Counted from the stretch's first letter, positions 17,371-26,179 are shown. The stretch is 64,000 nt of DNA from DATFVJ01 sp963826515 (GCA_963826515.1 CAWGXI010000002.1:620001-684000); one strand, 5' to 3'. Numbers and translations are program-made. The notes: generated by a model from the sequence alone, not told the origin.

Positions 17371-18135
17371 TCACTGGGTTGCCCTTCGGCGGCCGATGAA
17401 GAGCTCGCGTGGCGTCCAGCCGTCGGTGGCCTGTTCGGTGACAGAGCCCGCCTCGAAGCCCGCGTCGGAAATGATCCGCATCCACAGCTCACGGCCGAAC
17501 AACCCGGTCCGGTGGGTCTCGTGCACCGCCTGCACCGAGCCGTCGGCGTCGCGAAGCAGGAACGCGTACTCGGTCTGGGTCCAGGTGTCGGCGGGATCGG
17601 GATCCCACGACCAAGACAGAAAGCGCGCACCGCGGCCGGTGGCGTCGTCGCTGCCGCCATGACCGGTCGCCGCCTGGAAGGTCTCCGCGGTATCGTCGGG
17701 GACGAAGACGGCGGTGCCGCCAGGACGGCAGTGCACGAAGGCCGTCTCGATGGCTTGCCTTAGGTCCGCCTCGGTGGTCATGTAGTCCACGGCGTCGTGC
17801 ACGAACACGGCGTCGAAGGTGCGGCCAAGCCGCGCCGTACGCATGTCGCCCTGCTGGTGGTCGCACTCGGGGTTCAGCCGCCGCGACACGGCGAGCATGT
17901 CCTCCGAGAGGTCGACCAGGGTCAGTGCGAACCTGCCCTTGAGGTGGACGGCGTTGTGGCCGCCGCCACTGCCAAGCTCAAGGACATCGCGCACCGGAAT
18001 CGATGCTGCGCCGAGCACCGTCGCGGCGTACGCGGCCTCTTCGGCGTACGCCTCCGGGGGCGAGATCAATGGCCACCATTGAGCCAGGTCACCGTACAAC
18101 CGGCAGGTGGCAGGCGCACCCGTCATGCCTACCAT
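17371..18135 (-). CDS. class I SAM-dependent methyltransferase
   Basis: A 254-residue Rossmann methyltransferase. Motif I VLELGSGGGH is at residues 51-60, the acidic motif II LTLVDLSEDML follows, and motif IV FDAVFVHDAVDYM comes next. The C-terminal beta domain ends WTPRELFIGRR. The substrate is unknown; the family includes small-molecule methyltransferases. ATG 18135 or ATG 18126 are both possible starts. It precedes the VOC gene on the same strand. Confidence 0.85.
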   Translation of the reverse strand: MVGMTGAPATCRLYGDLAQWWPLISPPEAYAEEAAYAATVLGAASIPVRDVLELGSGGGHNAVHLKGRFALTLVDLSEDMLAVSRRLNPECDHQQGDMRTARLGRTFDAVFVHDAVDYMTTEADLRQAIETAFVHCRPGGTAVFVPDDTAETFQAATGHGGSDDATGRGARFLSWSWDPDPADTWTQTEYAFLLRDADGSVQAVHETHRTGLFGRELWMRIISDAGFEAGSVTEQATDGWTPRELFIGRRRATQ

Positions 18136-18305
18136 CCTCGCTCAAGCGTCCGCGTTCTCAGACGCGTCCGGCTCGGCGGCCTTCTCCACGAGTATTCGCA
18201 GTTCCCGCAATGTGACCGCATTTTCGGCACCCGCAGGCTCTGTGCTTTCCGGCCCGGGCTGGCAGGGCGGCAGGGACTCTCGCGCAAACTCAGCCAAGCC
18301 CTCGT
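18136..18305 (-). other. intergenic with a protein-like minus-strand remnant
   Basis: On the minus strand a frame ending at 18142 reads EGLAEFARESLPPCQPGPES and ENAVTLRELRILVEKAAEPD, which looks protein-like but has no start of its own. It may be the tail of a lost gene. Confidence is low. Confidence 0.25.
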
Positions 18306-18899
18306 CTACAGGCTGCGGATGACCCGGGCGGGATTGCCGGCCGCGACGACGCCCGCGGGTAGATCTCTCGTGACGACCGCACCCGCGCCCACGACGGTGT
18401 TCGCGCCGATGGTGACGGCAGGTAGGACGATGACGCCGCCACCGAGCCACGCGTTGTCCCCGATCGTGATGGGCCTGGCGGCCTCCCACTTGGCGCGCCG
18501 CGGTTCAGCCTCCACCGGGTGCGTGGGCGTCAGCAACTGCACGTTCGGGCCGATCTGGACATCGTCGCCAATGGTGATGGCCGCGACGTCCAGGGCCATC
18601 AGGCCAAAGTTTATAAATGTGCGGGCGCCGACCCGGATCTGGTAGCCGTAATCGCAATACAGCGGCGGGCGGATTGCCGCATCCTCGCCGAGCGCTCCAA
18701 GCAGGTCCATCAGGATGCGCCTGCGTTCGCGCGGGGCGTCCGCGGTACTTCGGTTGAACTCCTCCATGAGCCGCTCGGCACGGCGCCTGTCGGCGTCCAG
18801 CCGCGGGTCGTCGGCAATATAGAGGTCGCCAGCGAGCATACGCTCGTACTGGCTCCGCTGGTCGCCTGCTGCATCCGGCGCGCTCATGAATACAAGCAT
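18306..18899 (-). CDS. maltose/galactoside O-acetyltransferase family protein
   Basis: A 197-residue left-handed beta-helix acetyltransferase of the LacA/NodL/Maa type, using acetyl-CoA to O-acetylate a sugar. The N-terminal Maa domain (SQYERMLAGDLYIADDPRL) is followed by hexapeptide repeats with CDYGYQIRVGARTFINFG, the catalytic-His region THPVEAEPRR, and GGGVIVLPAVTIGANTVVG. All expected motifs are present. The ATG may be 18899 or 18887. Confidence 0.9.
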   Translation of the reverse strand: MLVFMSAPDAAGDQRSQYERMLAGDLYIADDPRLDADRRRAERLMEEFNRSTADAPRERRRILMDLLGALGEDAAIRPPLYCDYGYQIRVGARTFINFGLMALDVAAITIGDDVQIGPNVQLLTPTHPVEAEPRRAKWEAARPITIGDNAWLGGGVIVLPAVTIGANTVVGAGAVVTRDLPAGVVAAGNPARVIRSL

Positions 18900-19116
18900 G
18901 AGGGTTCCTGACCAGTTGCCTCCACCTCCGCTGCCGCGGACTTTGGCATGGCGCGGTGGCTAGCGGGGTGATCGCCCGCAACGGGTGGCCGGGCTTGAGG
19001 CAGCCCGCAGATCGATTGCCCTGGGCGTGTCTCGTGGATCTTGGTAGATGCGGGCGGTGATCCAGGCGGCGAAGCTGCGGGACACGCCCTCGTGCACCGC
19101 GGCTGACGGCGGGCCC
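18900..19116. other. intergenic region
   Basis: About 220 bases between divergent genes. GGGCGTGTC at 19021-19029 is repeated as the reverse complement (GACACGCCC) at 19081-19089, an interrupted inverted repeat. No gene was recognised. Confidence 0.35.
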
Positions 19117-19118
19117 GC

Positions 19119-19131
19119 TATAAGTACAAAT
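19119..19131 (+). promoter_or_regulatory. -10 element for a probable leaderless transcript
   Basis: TATAAG at 19119-19124 lies seven bases before the ATG at 19132, and there is no Shine-Dalgarno sequence. This is the arrangement of actinobacterial leaderless mRNAs, in which the transcript starts at the A of the ATG. Confidence 0.5.
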
Positions 19132-19950
19132 ATGGAACTCGGACTTCCCATCTGCAGCACCTGCGGCGTTCAGTACGGCGGCCCGCGTCCGGGCTGCCCG
19201 ATCTGCCTGGACGAGCGCCAGTACGTCGGCTGGGACGGGCAGCAATGGACCACGCTCGGCGAGCTTCAGGCCGCCGGTCACCGCGGCCGGATTCAGGAGG
19301 AAGGCCCCGGCGTGGTGGGCATCGGCGCCATTCCGCCGACCGCTATCGGCCAGCGCGCCCTGCTGCTGCGCAGCCCCGGGGGTAACGTGCTGTGGGACAT
19401 GATCACTTACGTCGACGACGACCTGCTCGCACGGGTGAGTGAACTGGGCGGGGTCAGCGCGATCGCAGTCAGCCACCCGCATTTCTACGGTTCGATGATT
19501 GAGTGGGCGCACGCGTTTGACGCTCCGGTCTACATCCACCACAAGGATCGCGCGTGGGTGCCGCGGCCCGACGACGCCGTCGTCTTCTGGGACGGCGACG
19601 CCCGCGAGATCGGCGACGGCCTGACCCTGGTCAATGCCGGGGTCCACTTCGACGGCGGGCAGGTATTGCATTGGGCCGGCCCGCCTGGCGGCGCCGGCGC
19701 CCTGTTCTCCGGCGACATCTTCACGGTGGCCGCCGACCGCCGCTGGGTCAGCTTCATGTACAGCTACCCCAATCACATCCCTGAACGCCCGCGCACAATC
19801 CGCCGCGCACTCACGCTGATCGAACCGCTGCGGTTCGACCGCGTCTACGGCGCCTGGTGGCATCGCATCGTGCACGCCGACGGCGCCGCCGCGATACAGC
19901 GATCCGCGCAGCGCTACCTCAGCTTCGCGCTCGACGACGACCGGTCATGA
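19132..19950 (+). CDS. MBL-fold metallo-hydrolase with N-terminal zinc ribbon
   Basis: A 272-residue protein. CxxC pairs at residues 8/11 and 22/25 (ICSTC, GCPIC) suggest a small zinc ribbon. The body is metallo-beta-lactamase-like, with SHPHFYGSMIEWAHAF in place of the usual HxHxDH, VNAGVHFDGGQVLHWAG, GALFSGDIFTV, and a C-terminal GAWWHRIV. The HxHxDH Asp-His pair is not evident, so hydrolase activity is uncertain. The ATG fits the -10 element just upstream. Neighbours give no clue to the substrate. Confidence 0.82.
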   Translation: MELGLPICSTCGVQYGGPRPGCPICLDERQYVGWDGQQWTTLGELQAAGHRGRIQEEGPGVVGIGAIPPTAIGQRALLLRSPGGNVLWDMITYVDDDLLARVSELGGVSAIAVSHPHFYGSMIEWAHAFDAPVYIHHKDRAWVPRPDDAVVFWDGDAREIGDGLTLVNAGVHFDGGQVLHWAGPPGGAGALFSGDIFTVAADRRWVSFMYSYPNHIPERPRTIRRALTLIEPLRFDRVYGAWWHRIVHADGAAAIQRSAQRYLSFALDDDRS

Positions 19951-20173
19951 CTGGGGGTCAAGGGGCCGCCGGTTCAGGCGCTCTCGGCAAGCCAGGCCGG
20001 CATCGGTCTCGATGCTCCTGGTATCGGTCCGCGCACTCACGGCGGTCCCTCTCGTCGCCTGCCAGGGCCTTGTGCGGCGCTGGTGCGCATGTGCTCAGCC
20101 GCCGGTCTCCTTGCCGCCGCAGCGCCGACGAGGTCGCCCGGCGCTGGACGCGCATGGCACGGACAATGATGTC

Positions 20174-20830
20174 ATGACCGAGTTCGTAAGCTACGGGGGA
20201 TCCGGCACGGCAACCCGCGACCGGACGCGCACCCTGTTCGGGCAGACCATGGGGTACGTCGCGGTTACAGCCGCCCTCTTCGCGCTCGGCGCGTACCTGG
20301 GACGCAATCTCTCGCATGGCTGGGCCATCGGGTCATTCATCACCGCCTTTGCCTGCCTGATCGGCATGAATTTCGCGGTGCGGTGGTCCGAGCCGCTGAC
20401 CGCCGGGCTGCTCTTCGTGTTCGGTGTCCTGATCGGGCTGGCGGTGGCGCCCGCAGTCGTTTACTACGCGAGCGCGAACCCGCAGGCGCTCTGGCAGGCC
20501 GGCGGTGCTACCGCGCTGTTCATCGCCGGCTTCGGAGCAGCGGGCTACGCGACGCGGCGAGACCTGTCAGGGATCGCCCGCCTCTGCTTTTTTGCGCTGA
20601 TCGCCCTCATCGCGTTCGGCATCGTGTTGATCTTCGTACGCATCCCGCACGGATCGCTGATCTACTCGGCGCTCGGCTTGGTGATCTTCGCAGGCCTGAC
20701 CATGTTCGACTTTCAGCGGCTACGGCGGTCGAAAGGGCTTGGCTCGGCGCCGATGATCGCCGCATCGATCTTCCTCGACGTGCTGAACGTGTTCCTGTTC
20801 TTCTTGCGGATCTTCGCGAGAAACAACTGA
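20174..20830 (+). CDS. Bax inhibitor-1/YccA family membrane protein
   Basis: A 218-residue, seven-helix membrane protein. The family pattern is visible in FGQTMGYVAVTAALFALGAYLG, the GFGAAGYATRRDLSGIARLC loop, and the C-terminal MFDFQRLRRSK and IAASIFLDVLNVFLFFLRIF. Bacterial BI-1 homologues are Ca2+-leak channels or interact with membrane proteases. ATG 20174 is chosen because the family similarity begins here; the open frame upstream has none. Confidence 0.88.
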   Translation: MTEFVSYGGSGTATRDRTRTLFGQTMGYVAVTAALFALGAYLGRNLSHGWAIGSFITAFACLIGMNFAVRWSEPLTAGLLFVFGVLIGLAVAPAVVYYASANPQALWQAGGATALFIAGFGAAGYATRRDLSGIARLCFFALIALIAFGIVLIFVRIPHGSLIYSALGLVIFAGLTMFDFQRLRRSKGLGSAPMIAASIFLDVLNVFLFFLRIFARNN

Positions 20831-21011
20831 CCGCTGAGCTGGCACCGGAGCACGTGGGGCGGCGCGAGCTATCCAGCACAACGCCCTGCCGGGTCGCCAC
20901 CGCCAACCGCACCGGCTGCGTGACCAGGCCTTGCCCTTACCTGTAGCAGGAGTCGCCGGAGTCGAGGGGCGACATCGGGGCCCGCGGCGAAATGGCGCAC
21001 CAACCGCACGC
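20831..21011. other. intergenic, nothing recognised
   Basis: About 180 bases between convergent genes (BI-1-like and MpaB-like). No clear terminator hairpin was found. Confidence 0.3.
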
Positions 21012-21887
21012 TCAACCGGCCGTGGCTGAGGGGGGCGGGGTGACTGCCCAGCGGATCGCGCGCACGACCGCGTGGCCGGCGGGCCGGACCACGGCGGCCT
21101 CGGTGAGCGGCAGGCGCGGCAGGTAAAGCGGGCGGCGCGCCCACCCGGGCAGCAGCGAAGTCGCCGCGGCGGCGAGCACACCGTAGGGCGCTCGGGCGAC
21201 CATCGGCAGCGGCGGGCTGAGCAGCAGGAACCGGGCGGCCGAGCGGGCTTCGGCAGTGCCTCGCAACTCGCTTCTGTAACGGCTGATCCGGTCGGCGAGC
21301 TCGGCCTCAGTCCTGGGCGGGTCAGGTACGCCAAGTGCGGCGCCGATCTGCGCCATGTCGGCGACGTACCCGTCGCGTCCCGCCTGATCCAGCGGCTGGG
21401 CCCCAAAACGGGCATGCGCGCGCAGGAAGCTGTCGGCCTCGGCGATGTGAATCCAGGTCAGCAGATGCGGATCGGAGGCCGCGTAGGGCCGCCCGTCCGG
21501 CGCTGTCCCGGTAACCCGCGCGTGGATCGCCCTGACCCGCCGGATGGCCGCTTGCGCGTCGCTGGCCCGGCCGAACGTCGTGACCGCGAGGAAGTAGCTT
21601 GTCCGCTGGAGCCGCCCCCACGGATCGCCGCGGTAGCCGGAATGCGCCGCCACGCCGGCCATCGCAAGCGGGTGCAGCGACTGCAGCAACAGGGCGCGGA
21701 TACCACCCACGAACATCGACGAGTCTCCCTGAACCCGGCGGATCGGGCGGTCTTCCGCGAACCACCGTTCGCCGCCGGGCTCGTGGATAGACCGCCGGCG
21801 CGCCGGCCCCTCGGACCCTGCCACTCGTTCGAATATCGACTCGCCGATACGGCGGCGGAGAGAATCAGCTGCAGCCTGTACTAGCAC
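21012..21887 (-). CDS. oxygenase MpaB family protein (DUF2236)
   Basis: A protein of about 291 residues in the DUF2236/MpaB-like family, which includes latex-clearing-protein relatives and haem-type oxygenases. Family features are DSSMFVGGIRALLLQSLHPLA, HSGYRGDPWGRLQRT, DPHLLTWIHIAEADSF with the probable ligand His, and a C-terminal region rich in Leu/Pro. The substrate is unknown. The start is uncertain: GTG 21887 directly follows GGGAGG, and GTG 21929 is an alternative. Confidence 0.75.
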   Translation of the reverse strand: MLVQAAADSLRRRIGESIFERVAGSEGPARRRSIHEPGGERWFAEDRPIRRVQGDSSMFVGGIRALLLQSLHPLAMAGVAAHSGYRGDPWGRLQRTSYFLAVTTFGRASDAQAAIRRVRAIHARVTGTAPDGRPYAASDPHLLTWIHIAEADSFLRAHARFGAQPLDQAGRDGYVADMAQIGAALGVPDPPRTEAELADRISRYRSELRGTAEARSAARFLLLSPPLPMVARAPYGVLAAAATSLLPGWARRPLYLPRLPLTEAAVVRPAGHAVVRAIRWAVTPPPSATAG

Positions 21888-22393
21888 CCTCCCATTATCC
21901 GCTGGCCCATCGACCAGGTTGACCGCCACCTGCCTGCGGTGATCGTGCCGCACGGCAGCACGCCCAGCACGCGCCGCCGGTGCGGCGGAACCGCGATAGC
22001 AGGCCACGGAACGCGACCTGCGCCTCACCAGCCAACAATGCTGCAACGGCTCAGCAGAGGAAATCAGCAGGGGAAAGACGCCGAGGGCGGCTGCCACGTG
22101 CAGCCAGAAACGGGGTCGCGCAGCAGGCCCGTGTCACCGCGCGTGAGCCGTTATGCATTTATTATCCCGAACGGCTGCCGCACAGGCGCTACGGCATGCC
22201 AGGCGCGCCGTCACGCCGGGGAGGACCCGCGGCCCCGCGGGGTGTCCGCCGCCTCAGGCCGCCGGCCCCTCTTCCCGCTCGCGGTGGGCGCACCGGCGGG
22301 CCTGCGCCGTCGTGATGGTCGCGCATCGCTCGCAAATGCGCCAGTGCCTGCTTTAGGGTCGCTGCGGGGCGGGTGATTAGGGTGATCATGACA
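21888..22393. other. intergenic region
   Basis: About 500 bases between divergent genes with no recognised gene. A short minus-strand frame (LKQALAHLRAMRDHHDGAG near 22310-22370) looks protein-like but cannot be assigned. A GC-rich hairpin-forming stretch lies near 22220-22240. Confidence 0.35.
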
Positions 22394-22412
22394 GGTCACG
22401 GAGGCTGTGACC
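22394..22412 (+). promoter_or_regulatory. operator-like palindrome before the SDR gene
   Basis: GGTCAC, 7 bases, GTGACC (22394-22412), 41 bases before the SDR start. The GTGACCC half-site is shared with the larger palindrome before the gentisate dioxygenase gene, suggesting one regulator for both. This is inference. Confidence 0.45.
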
Positions 22413-22452
22413 CACCGCGCCGTACCGGCGCCCGCCCCGAGGAGAGCTGAGC

Positions 22453-23130
22453 ATGCCTGAAGTTGATTTCGCGGGCCGGATGGTGATCGTGGCCGGTGCG
22501 GCCGGCGCCCTCGGCGCGGGCCTGATCACCGCGTTCACCGAGGCCGGTGCGACCGTGAATGGCATAGACAAGGCCGTGCCCGCAGCTGATCGGCGGCTCG
22601 ACGGGGTCAGCTATAAGGCGGTGAACGTGCTGGACGACGCGGCGCTCGCCGCGCTGTTCGACCAGTTGCCACCGCCGTGGGCGGTGATCAACACGGTCGG
22701 CGGATTCACCGCCCATGCGCCGCTTGCGGAGCTGGACCCAGCGGTACTCAGCGGCCAGCTTGAGCTGAACCTGGTCAGCGCCGCGCTGGTCACCAAGCAT
22801 GCGCTGCGGCGGATGGCGGCCGCCGGCCGGGGCCGGATCGTGCATACCGCGAGCCGCGCGGCCATGGTGACGAAGGGCTCCCACTTTGCCTACTCGGTCA
22901 GCAAGCTCGGCGTGCTGCACCTCGTGTCGATGGCGGCTGACGAGGCTAAGGGCACGGGCATCACGGTGAACTGCGTCGTGCCGACCATCATCGACACCCC
23001 GGCGAACCGCGGCGCGATGCCGGATGCTGATCACGCCTCCTGGCCTAAGATCCCTGACGTGGCACAGGCCTATCTGTTCCTCGCCTCACCCGCGGCCCAA
23101 CTGGTTTCCGGTGCCGCGCTGCCGGTCTGA
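22453..23130 (+). CDS. short-chain dehydrogenase/reductase
   Basis: A 225-residue classical SDR. The cofactor-binding glycine motif GAAGALGAG is at residues 15-23. The catalytic Ser134 (HTAS) and YxxxK (Tyr147, Lys151 in YSVSK) are present. Its length is slightly short of 240-260, lacking little. It lies upstream of gentisate dioxygenase and 3-hydroxybenzoate 6-hydroxylase genes on the same strand, so it may oxidise an aromatic alcohol/aldehyde or diol feeding that route; this is inference. The ribosome binding site is GAGGAGA. Confidence 0.85.
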   Translation: MPEVDFAGRMVIVAGAAGALGAGLITAFTEAGATVNGIDKAVPAADRRLDGVSYKAVNVLDDAALAALFDQLPPPWAVINTVGGFTAHAPLAELDPAVLSGQLELNLVSAALVTKHALRRMAAAGRGRIVHTASRAAMVTKGSHFAYSVSKLGVLHLVSMAADEAKGTGITVNCVVPTIIDTPANRGAMPDADHASWPKIPDVAQAYLFLASPAAQLVSGAALPV

Positions 23131-23286
23131 GGACGCTGTTACGCCTCCGCGCAGCAACCGGAGCCCCGGACCCGCCTCCCCTTCCCCCGGCGCTCTGGGC
23201 CGGGCAGTCTTGGCATAGCCGGTGCGCTCGCCCGGCACATGACTGCCAGCCATGCCTGACGGTCACCGTGGCACGCGACGGCGCGA

Positions 23287-23346
23287 GTGACCCGGGATGT
23301 GCCATCGCGGGTCGTATATGACCCGGGATCGCACATCCCGGGTCAC
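23287..23346 (+). promoter_or_regulatory. nested palindromic operator upstream of gentisate dioxygenase
   Basis: A perfect 16-bp inverted repeat (GTGACCCGGGATGTGC at 23287-23302; GCACATCCCGGGTCAC at 23331-23346) encloses a third TGACCCGGGAT at 23319-23329 and a GGGTC half-site at 23309-23313. TATAT-containing AT-rich DNA in the middle could be the -10. It lies 30 bases before the dioxygenase ATG. Very likely a regulator-binding region, though it could also fold as RNA. Confidence 0.65.
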
Positions 23347-23375
23347 CAGCGGCGCGTCGCGGCCGGAGGACGGAG

Positions 23376-24437
23376 ATGACGATGACCGAGTCCGACGCGG
23401 CGCTCCGGCGCCTGTACGCCGATTTCGAGACCGCGGGGATGCTGCCGCTGTGGACGCAGCGGGAGGACCTGATGCCGCTGAGCCCGGCGCCCAAGGCCAT
23501 CCCGCACGTGTGGCACTGGAAGGACCTTTACCCGCTTGCCGAACGGGCGGGCGAGCTGGTGCCTGTGGGCCGGGGCGGGGAACGCCGGGCCATCGCGCTG
23601 GCCAATCCTGGTCTCGGCGGTGAGCCATTCGCTGTGCCCACACTGTGGGCTGCCCTTCAGTACCTCGGCCCGCAGGAGGTCGCGCCTGATCACCGGCATT
23701 CCCAGAGCGCGTTCCGTTTTGTGCTCGAAGGCGAGGGCGTGTGGACGGTGGTCGACACCGATCCCGTGGCCATGCGCCGCGGCGACCTGCTGCTCACCCC
23801 GGGAATGGCCTGGCACGGACATCACAACAGCGCTGACGCGCCGATGGCCTGGCTGGATGGCCTGGACATCCCCATCACCGGATACCTCGATGCGACATTC
23901 TTCGAGCCTGGCCATGAGGACATGCAGGACCGGTCAACGCCCGCCAGGTCCCGGTCCGAGCGGCTGTGGGGGCAGCCGGGTCTGCGGCCGCTTTCCGCGC
24001 CTGACTCCGCCAGCTCGCCGCTGAGCGCCTACCGGTGGGAGTTCACCGACGCGGCGCTCAGCGCTCAGCTCGAACTCGAAGCCGAGGGCCATCCGGGCAC
24101 GGTTGAGCCCGGCCACGCCGCCATCCGCTTTTCCAACCCGAGCACCGGCGGTGACGCCCTGGTCACTATGCGGACCGAGATGCACCGCCTCACCCGCGGC
24201 TCCCGTGCCGCCCAGCGACGTGAGGTGGGCTCTTCCGTCTGGCAGGTGTTCGAGGGCTCCGGTGCATTCGAGCTCGACGGCCAGCGCACCGAGGTCGAGC
24301 GTGGCGACGTGATCGCGGTTCCGTCATGGTGCCGCGTCGCCATCGACACGGCCGAAGGGCTGGACCTGTTCCGGTTCTGTGATGCGCCCGTCATCGAAAG
24401 GCTCAACCTCGCCCGCGCCGCCTCGGCGGGCGCGTGA
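23376..24437 (+). CDS. gentisate 1,2-dioxygenase
   Basis: Bicupin Fe(II) ring-cleaving dioxygenase that opens gentisate to maleylpyruvate. The first cupin holds the metal ligands His106 and His108 (APDHRHSQSAFRFVLEG) and His147/149 (TPGMAWHGHHN), and IPHVWHWKDLYPLAERAG is typical of the family's N-terminus. A second cupin (about 270-345, VFEGSGAFELDG, RGDVIAVPSW) has no complete ligand set, as in homologues. The length of 353 is normal. A GGAGGAC ribosome binding site precedes the ATG. It is followed after 39 bases by the flavoprotein hydroxylase that supplies gentisate. Maleylpyruvate isomerase and fumarylpyruvate hydrolase genes are not in the window. Confidence 0.88.
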   Translation: MTMTESDAALRRLYADFETAGMLPLWTQREDLMPLSPAPKAIPHVWHWKDLYPLAERAGELVPVGRGGERRAIALANPGLGGEPFAVPTLWAALQYLGPQEVAPDHRHSQSAFRFVLEGEGVWTVVDTDPVAMRRGDLLLTPGMAWHGHHNSADAPMAWLDGLDIPITGYLDATFFEPGHEDMQDRSTPARSRSERLWGQPGLRPLSAPDSASSPLSAYRWEFTDAALSAQLELEAEGHPGTVEPGHAAIRFSNPSTGGDALVTMRTEMHRLTRGSRAAQRREVGSSVWQVFEGSGAFELDGQRTEVERGDVIAVPSWCRVAIDTAEGLDLFRFCDAPVIERLNLARAASAGA

Positions 24438-24476
24438 TGAGACTCGCCGCGTTGCGGACAGCCGGAGGCACCACAC

Positions 24477-25667
24477 ATGCCGAGCGACAGGAACCACGAG
24501 ATCCTTGTCATCGGCGGCGGCATTGGCGGCCTGGCGGCCGCCCTCGCCATCAGCCGGACTCGCAGGCGAGTGCAAGTACTCGAGCGGTCCCGCCAGTTCG
24601 GCGAGATCGGGGCAGGTATCCAGCTAGCGCCCAACGCGACCCGCGTCATGGACCGTCTGGGGCTCCTCGGGCAGGCCCGCAGCGCCGGCGTGCTGCCGCG
24701 GCGCCTCGTCCTCGCTGACGCCGTCGACGGCCGTGAGCTGACCGCCCTCGACCTGACCGGCTTCACCGAGCGCTACGGCGCTCCTTACATCGTGCTGCAC
24801 CGGTCGGACCTGCTGGACATCTTGCTGAGAGGCTGCACCGAGGCGGGCGCCGGGCTAGAGGCGGGCGCCGACGTGACGGACCTGCGGGACGACGGCGCAT
24901 CGGTGCAGGTCAGCTGCGCCGACGGCCGTGTCTTCCACGGTGCCGCCGCAATTGGCGCCGATGGGCTGCACTCACGCACCCGCACCCTGTTCAGCGACGA
25001 TCAGGCCATCTGCTCCGGCTACGTCGCCTACCGGGGTGCCGTCCCGATGGAGCAGGTCGCCCGTCACGCCGACCTGCGTGACGTGGTCGCGTGGATCGGG
25101 CCCGGACTTCACTTCGTGCAGTACCCGCTGCGCAGCGGACGGATGTACAACCAGGTCGCGGTCTTCCGCAGCGACGCCTTCCGGCGGGGCGAGGCCGACT
25201 GGGGCACGCCGGAAGAGCTCGAGCAGCGCTTCTCGGCCTGCTGCGAGCACGTCCAGGAGTCCATCTCCTTGATCGGCAGGGACAACCGGTGGCCGATGTA
25301 CGACCGGCTGCCCATCCCCACCTGGGTGAAGGGACGGATCGCGCTGCTCGGGGACGCCGCCCACCCGATGTTGCAATACCTTGCCCAGGGCGGCTGCCAG
25401 GCGATTGAGGACGCGTCGGCGCTCGCGGCTGCCCTGGACCACCACGGCGGCCGTACTGCTTCGGGCGCGAACGTCGAGGCCGCTTTGCTTGCCTACCAGG
25501 AGGCCAGGGCGCCACGCACCGCTCGCGTGCAACGCGCCGCGCGCACCTGGGGTGACATCTGGCATCTCGACGGCGCAGCGAAACTGGTGCGCGACGAGCT
25601 GTTCCGGCAGCGCCGGGACGATGACCATGCCCACGTCGAGTGGCTCTACGCCCGGATGGCGAGGTGA
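24477..25667 (+). CDS. FAD-dependent monooxygenase, probable 3-hydroxybenzoate 6-hydroxylase
   Basis: Class A flavoprotein hydroxylase of 396 residues. The N-terminal ILVIGGGIGGLAAAL (FAD), middle IGADGLHSRTR (DG motif) and GRIALLGDAAHPMLQYLAQGG (GD motif) are all present. The AQGGCQAIEDA variant and the position next to gentisate dioxygenase favour 3-hydroxybenzoate 6-hydroxylase, which uses NADH and O2 to make gentisate; salicylate 5-hydroxylation or another phenolic acid cannot be excluded. It is co-directional with the dioxygenase and 6 bases before the next small gene. Confidence 0.82.
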   Translation: MPSDRNHEILVIGGGIGGLAAALAISRTRRRVQVLERSRQFGEIGAGIQLAPNATRVMDRLGLLGQARSAGVLPRRLVLADAVDGRELTALDLTGFTERYGAPYIVLHRSDLLDILLRGCTEAGAGLEAGADVTDLRDDGASVQVSCADGRVFHGAAAIGADGLHSRTRTLFSDDQAICSGYVAYRGAVPMEQVARHADLRDVVAWIGPGLHFVQYPLRSGRMYNQVAVFRSDAFRRGEADWGTPEELEQRFSACCEHVQESISLIGRDNRWPMYDRLPIPTWVKGRIALLGDAAHPMLQYLAQGGCQAIEDASALAAALDHHGGRTASGANVEAALLAYQEARAPRTARVQRAARTWGDIWHLDGAAKLVRDELFRQRRDDDHAHVEWLYARMAR

Positions 25668-25673
25668 GGGCCA

Positions 25674-25931
25674 GTGCTCGACGACCTGGCGTACGACGAT
25701 AGCGAGTCACCCGCGATCGGCATCGTCCCTGCGGGCGTTCCGTGGGAAGAGGTGCGGAACCATATAAAAATCGGCCATCACCCGCTCCTGGTGTCACCGG
25801 ATGACCTCGGCCAATACGTTGGGGCCTACTGGGCGGGCACGAAGCTGGTCGTTGCCCGGGATCTCGGATCGGATCAAGATGAGGCAGTCCGCGAGTTCCG
25901 GGAGATCCTGCGCGAGCGCGGCGAAGCCTAG
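25674..25931 (+). CDS. small hypothetical protein in the gentisate operon
   Basis: An 85-residue acidic protein starting at GTG 25674, six bases after the hydroxylase stop with a GTGAGG-type ribosome binding site overlapping it. Sequence features are YDDSESPAIGIVPAGVPWEE and AGTKLVVARDLGSDQDEAVREF. No family was recognised. Tight spacing suggests co-transcription with the hydroxylase. Confidence 0.6.
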   Translation: MLDDLAYDDSESPAIGIVPAGVPWEEVRNHIKIGHHPLLVSPDDLGQYVGAYWAGTKLVVARDLGSDQDEAVREFREILRERGEA

Positions 25932-25982
25932 CAGCGCCTGCGGAAAGGCTGGCAGCTGACTGGATCACCGCCGGTGAATGGA

Positions 25983-26170
25983 TCACCGCCGGCGGATAGT
26001 GGCCAGCCACGCATGTGCCGCCGGAGCACTGATTCGGGGGTTGAGCGCGAACGTGTCCGCCGCGATGTCCGTGACGGTCCAGCCGCCGCCGAACGCGATT
26101 ACGAGCTCGTCCTCGCGGACCCGGCGGGGGCCGAACCCGCCCGGCTGGCGGTCGGTGAAGGGCCCGGCCG
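25983..26170 (-). pseudogene. methyltransferase C-terminal fragment
   Basis: The minus-strand frame reads RVREDELVIAFGGGWTVTDI and AHAWLATIRRR, the tail of a thiopurine-type/class I SAM methyltransferase (DELxxAFxxGWxVxxI, WLATIRR). The SAM-binding N-terminus is absent; upstream sequence in the same frame is not protein-like and overlaps another reading. A relic. Confidence 0.5.
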
Positions 26171-26179
26171 CGCTGGCCG

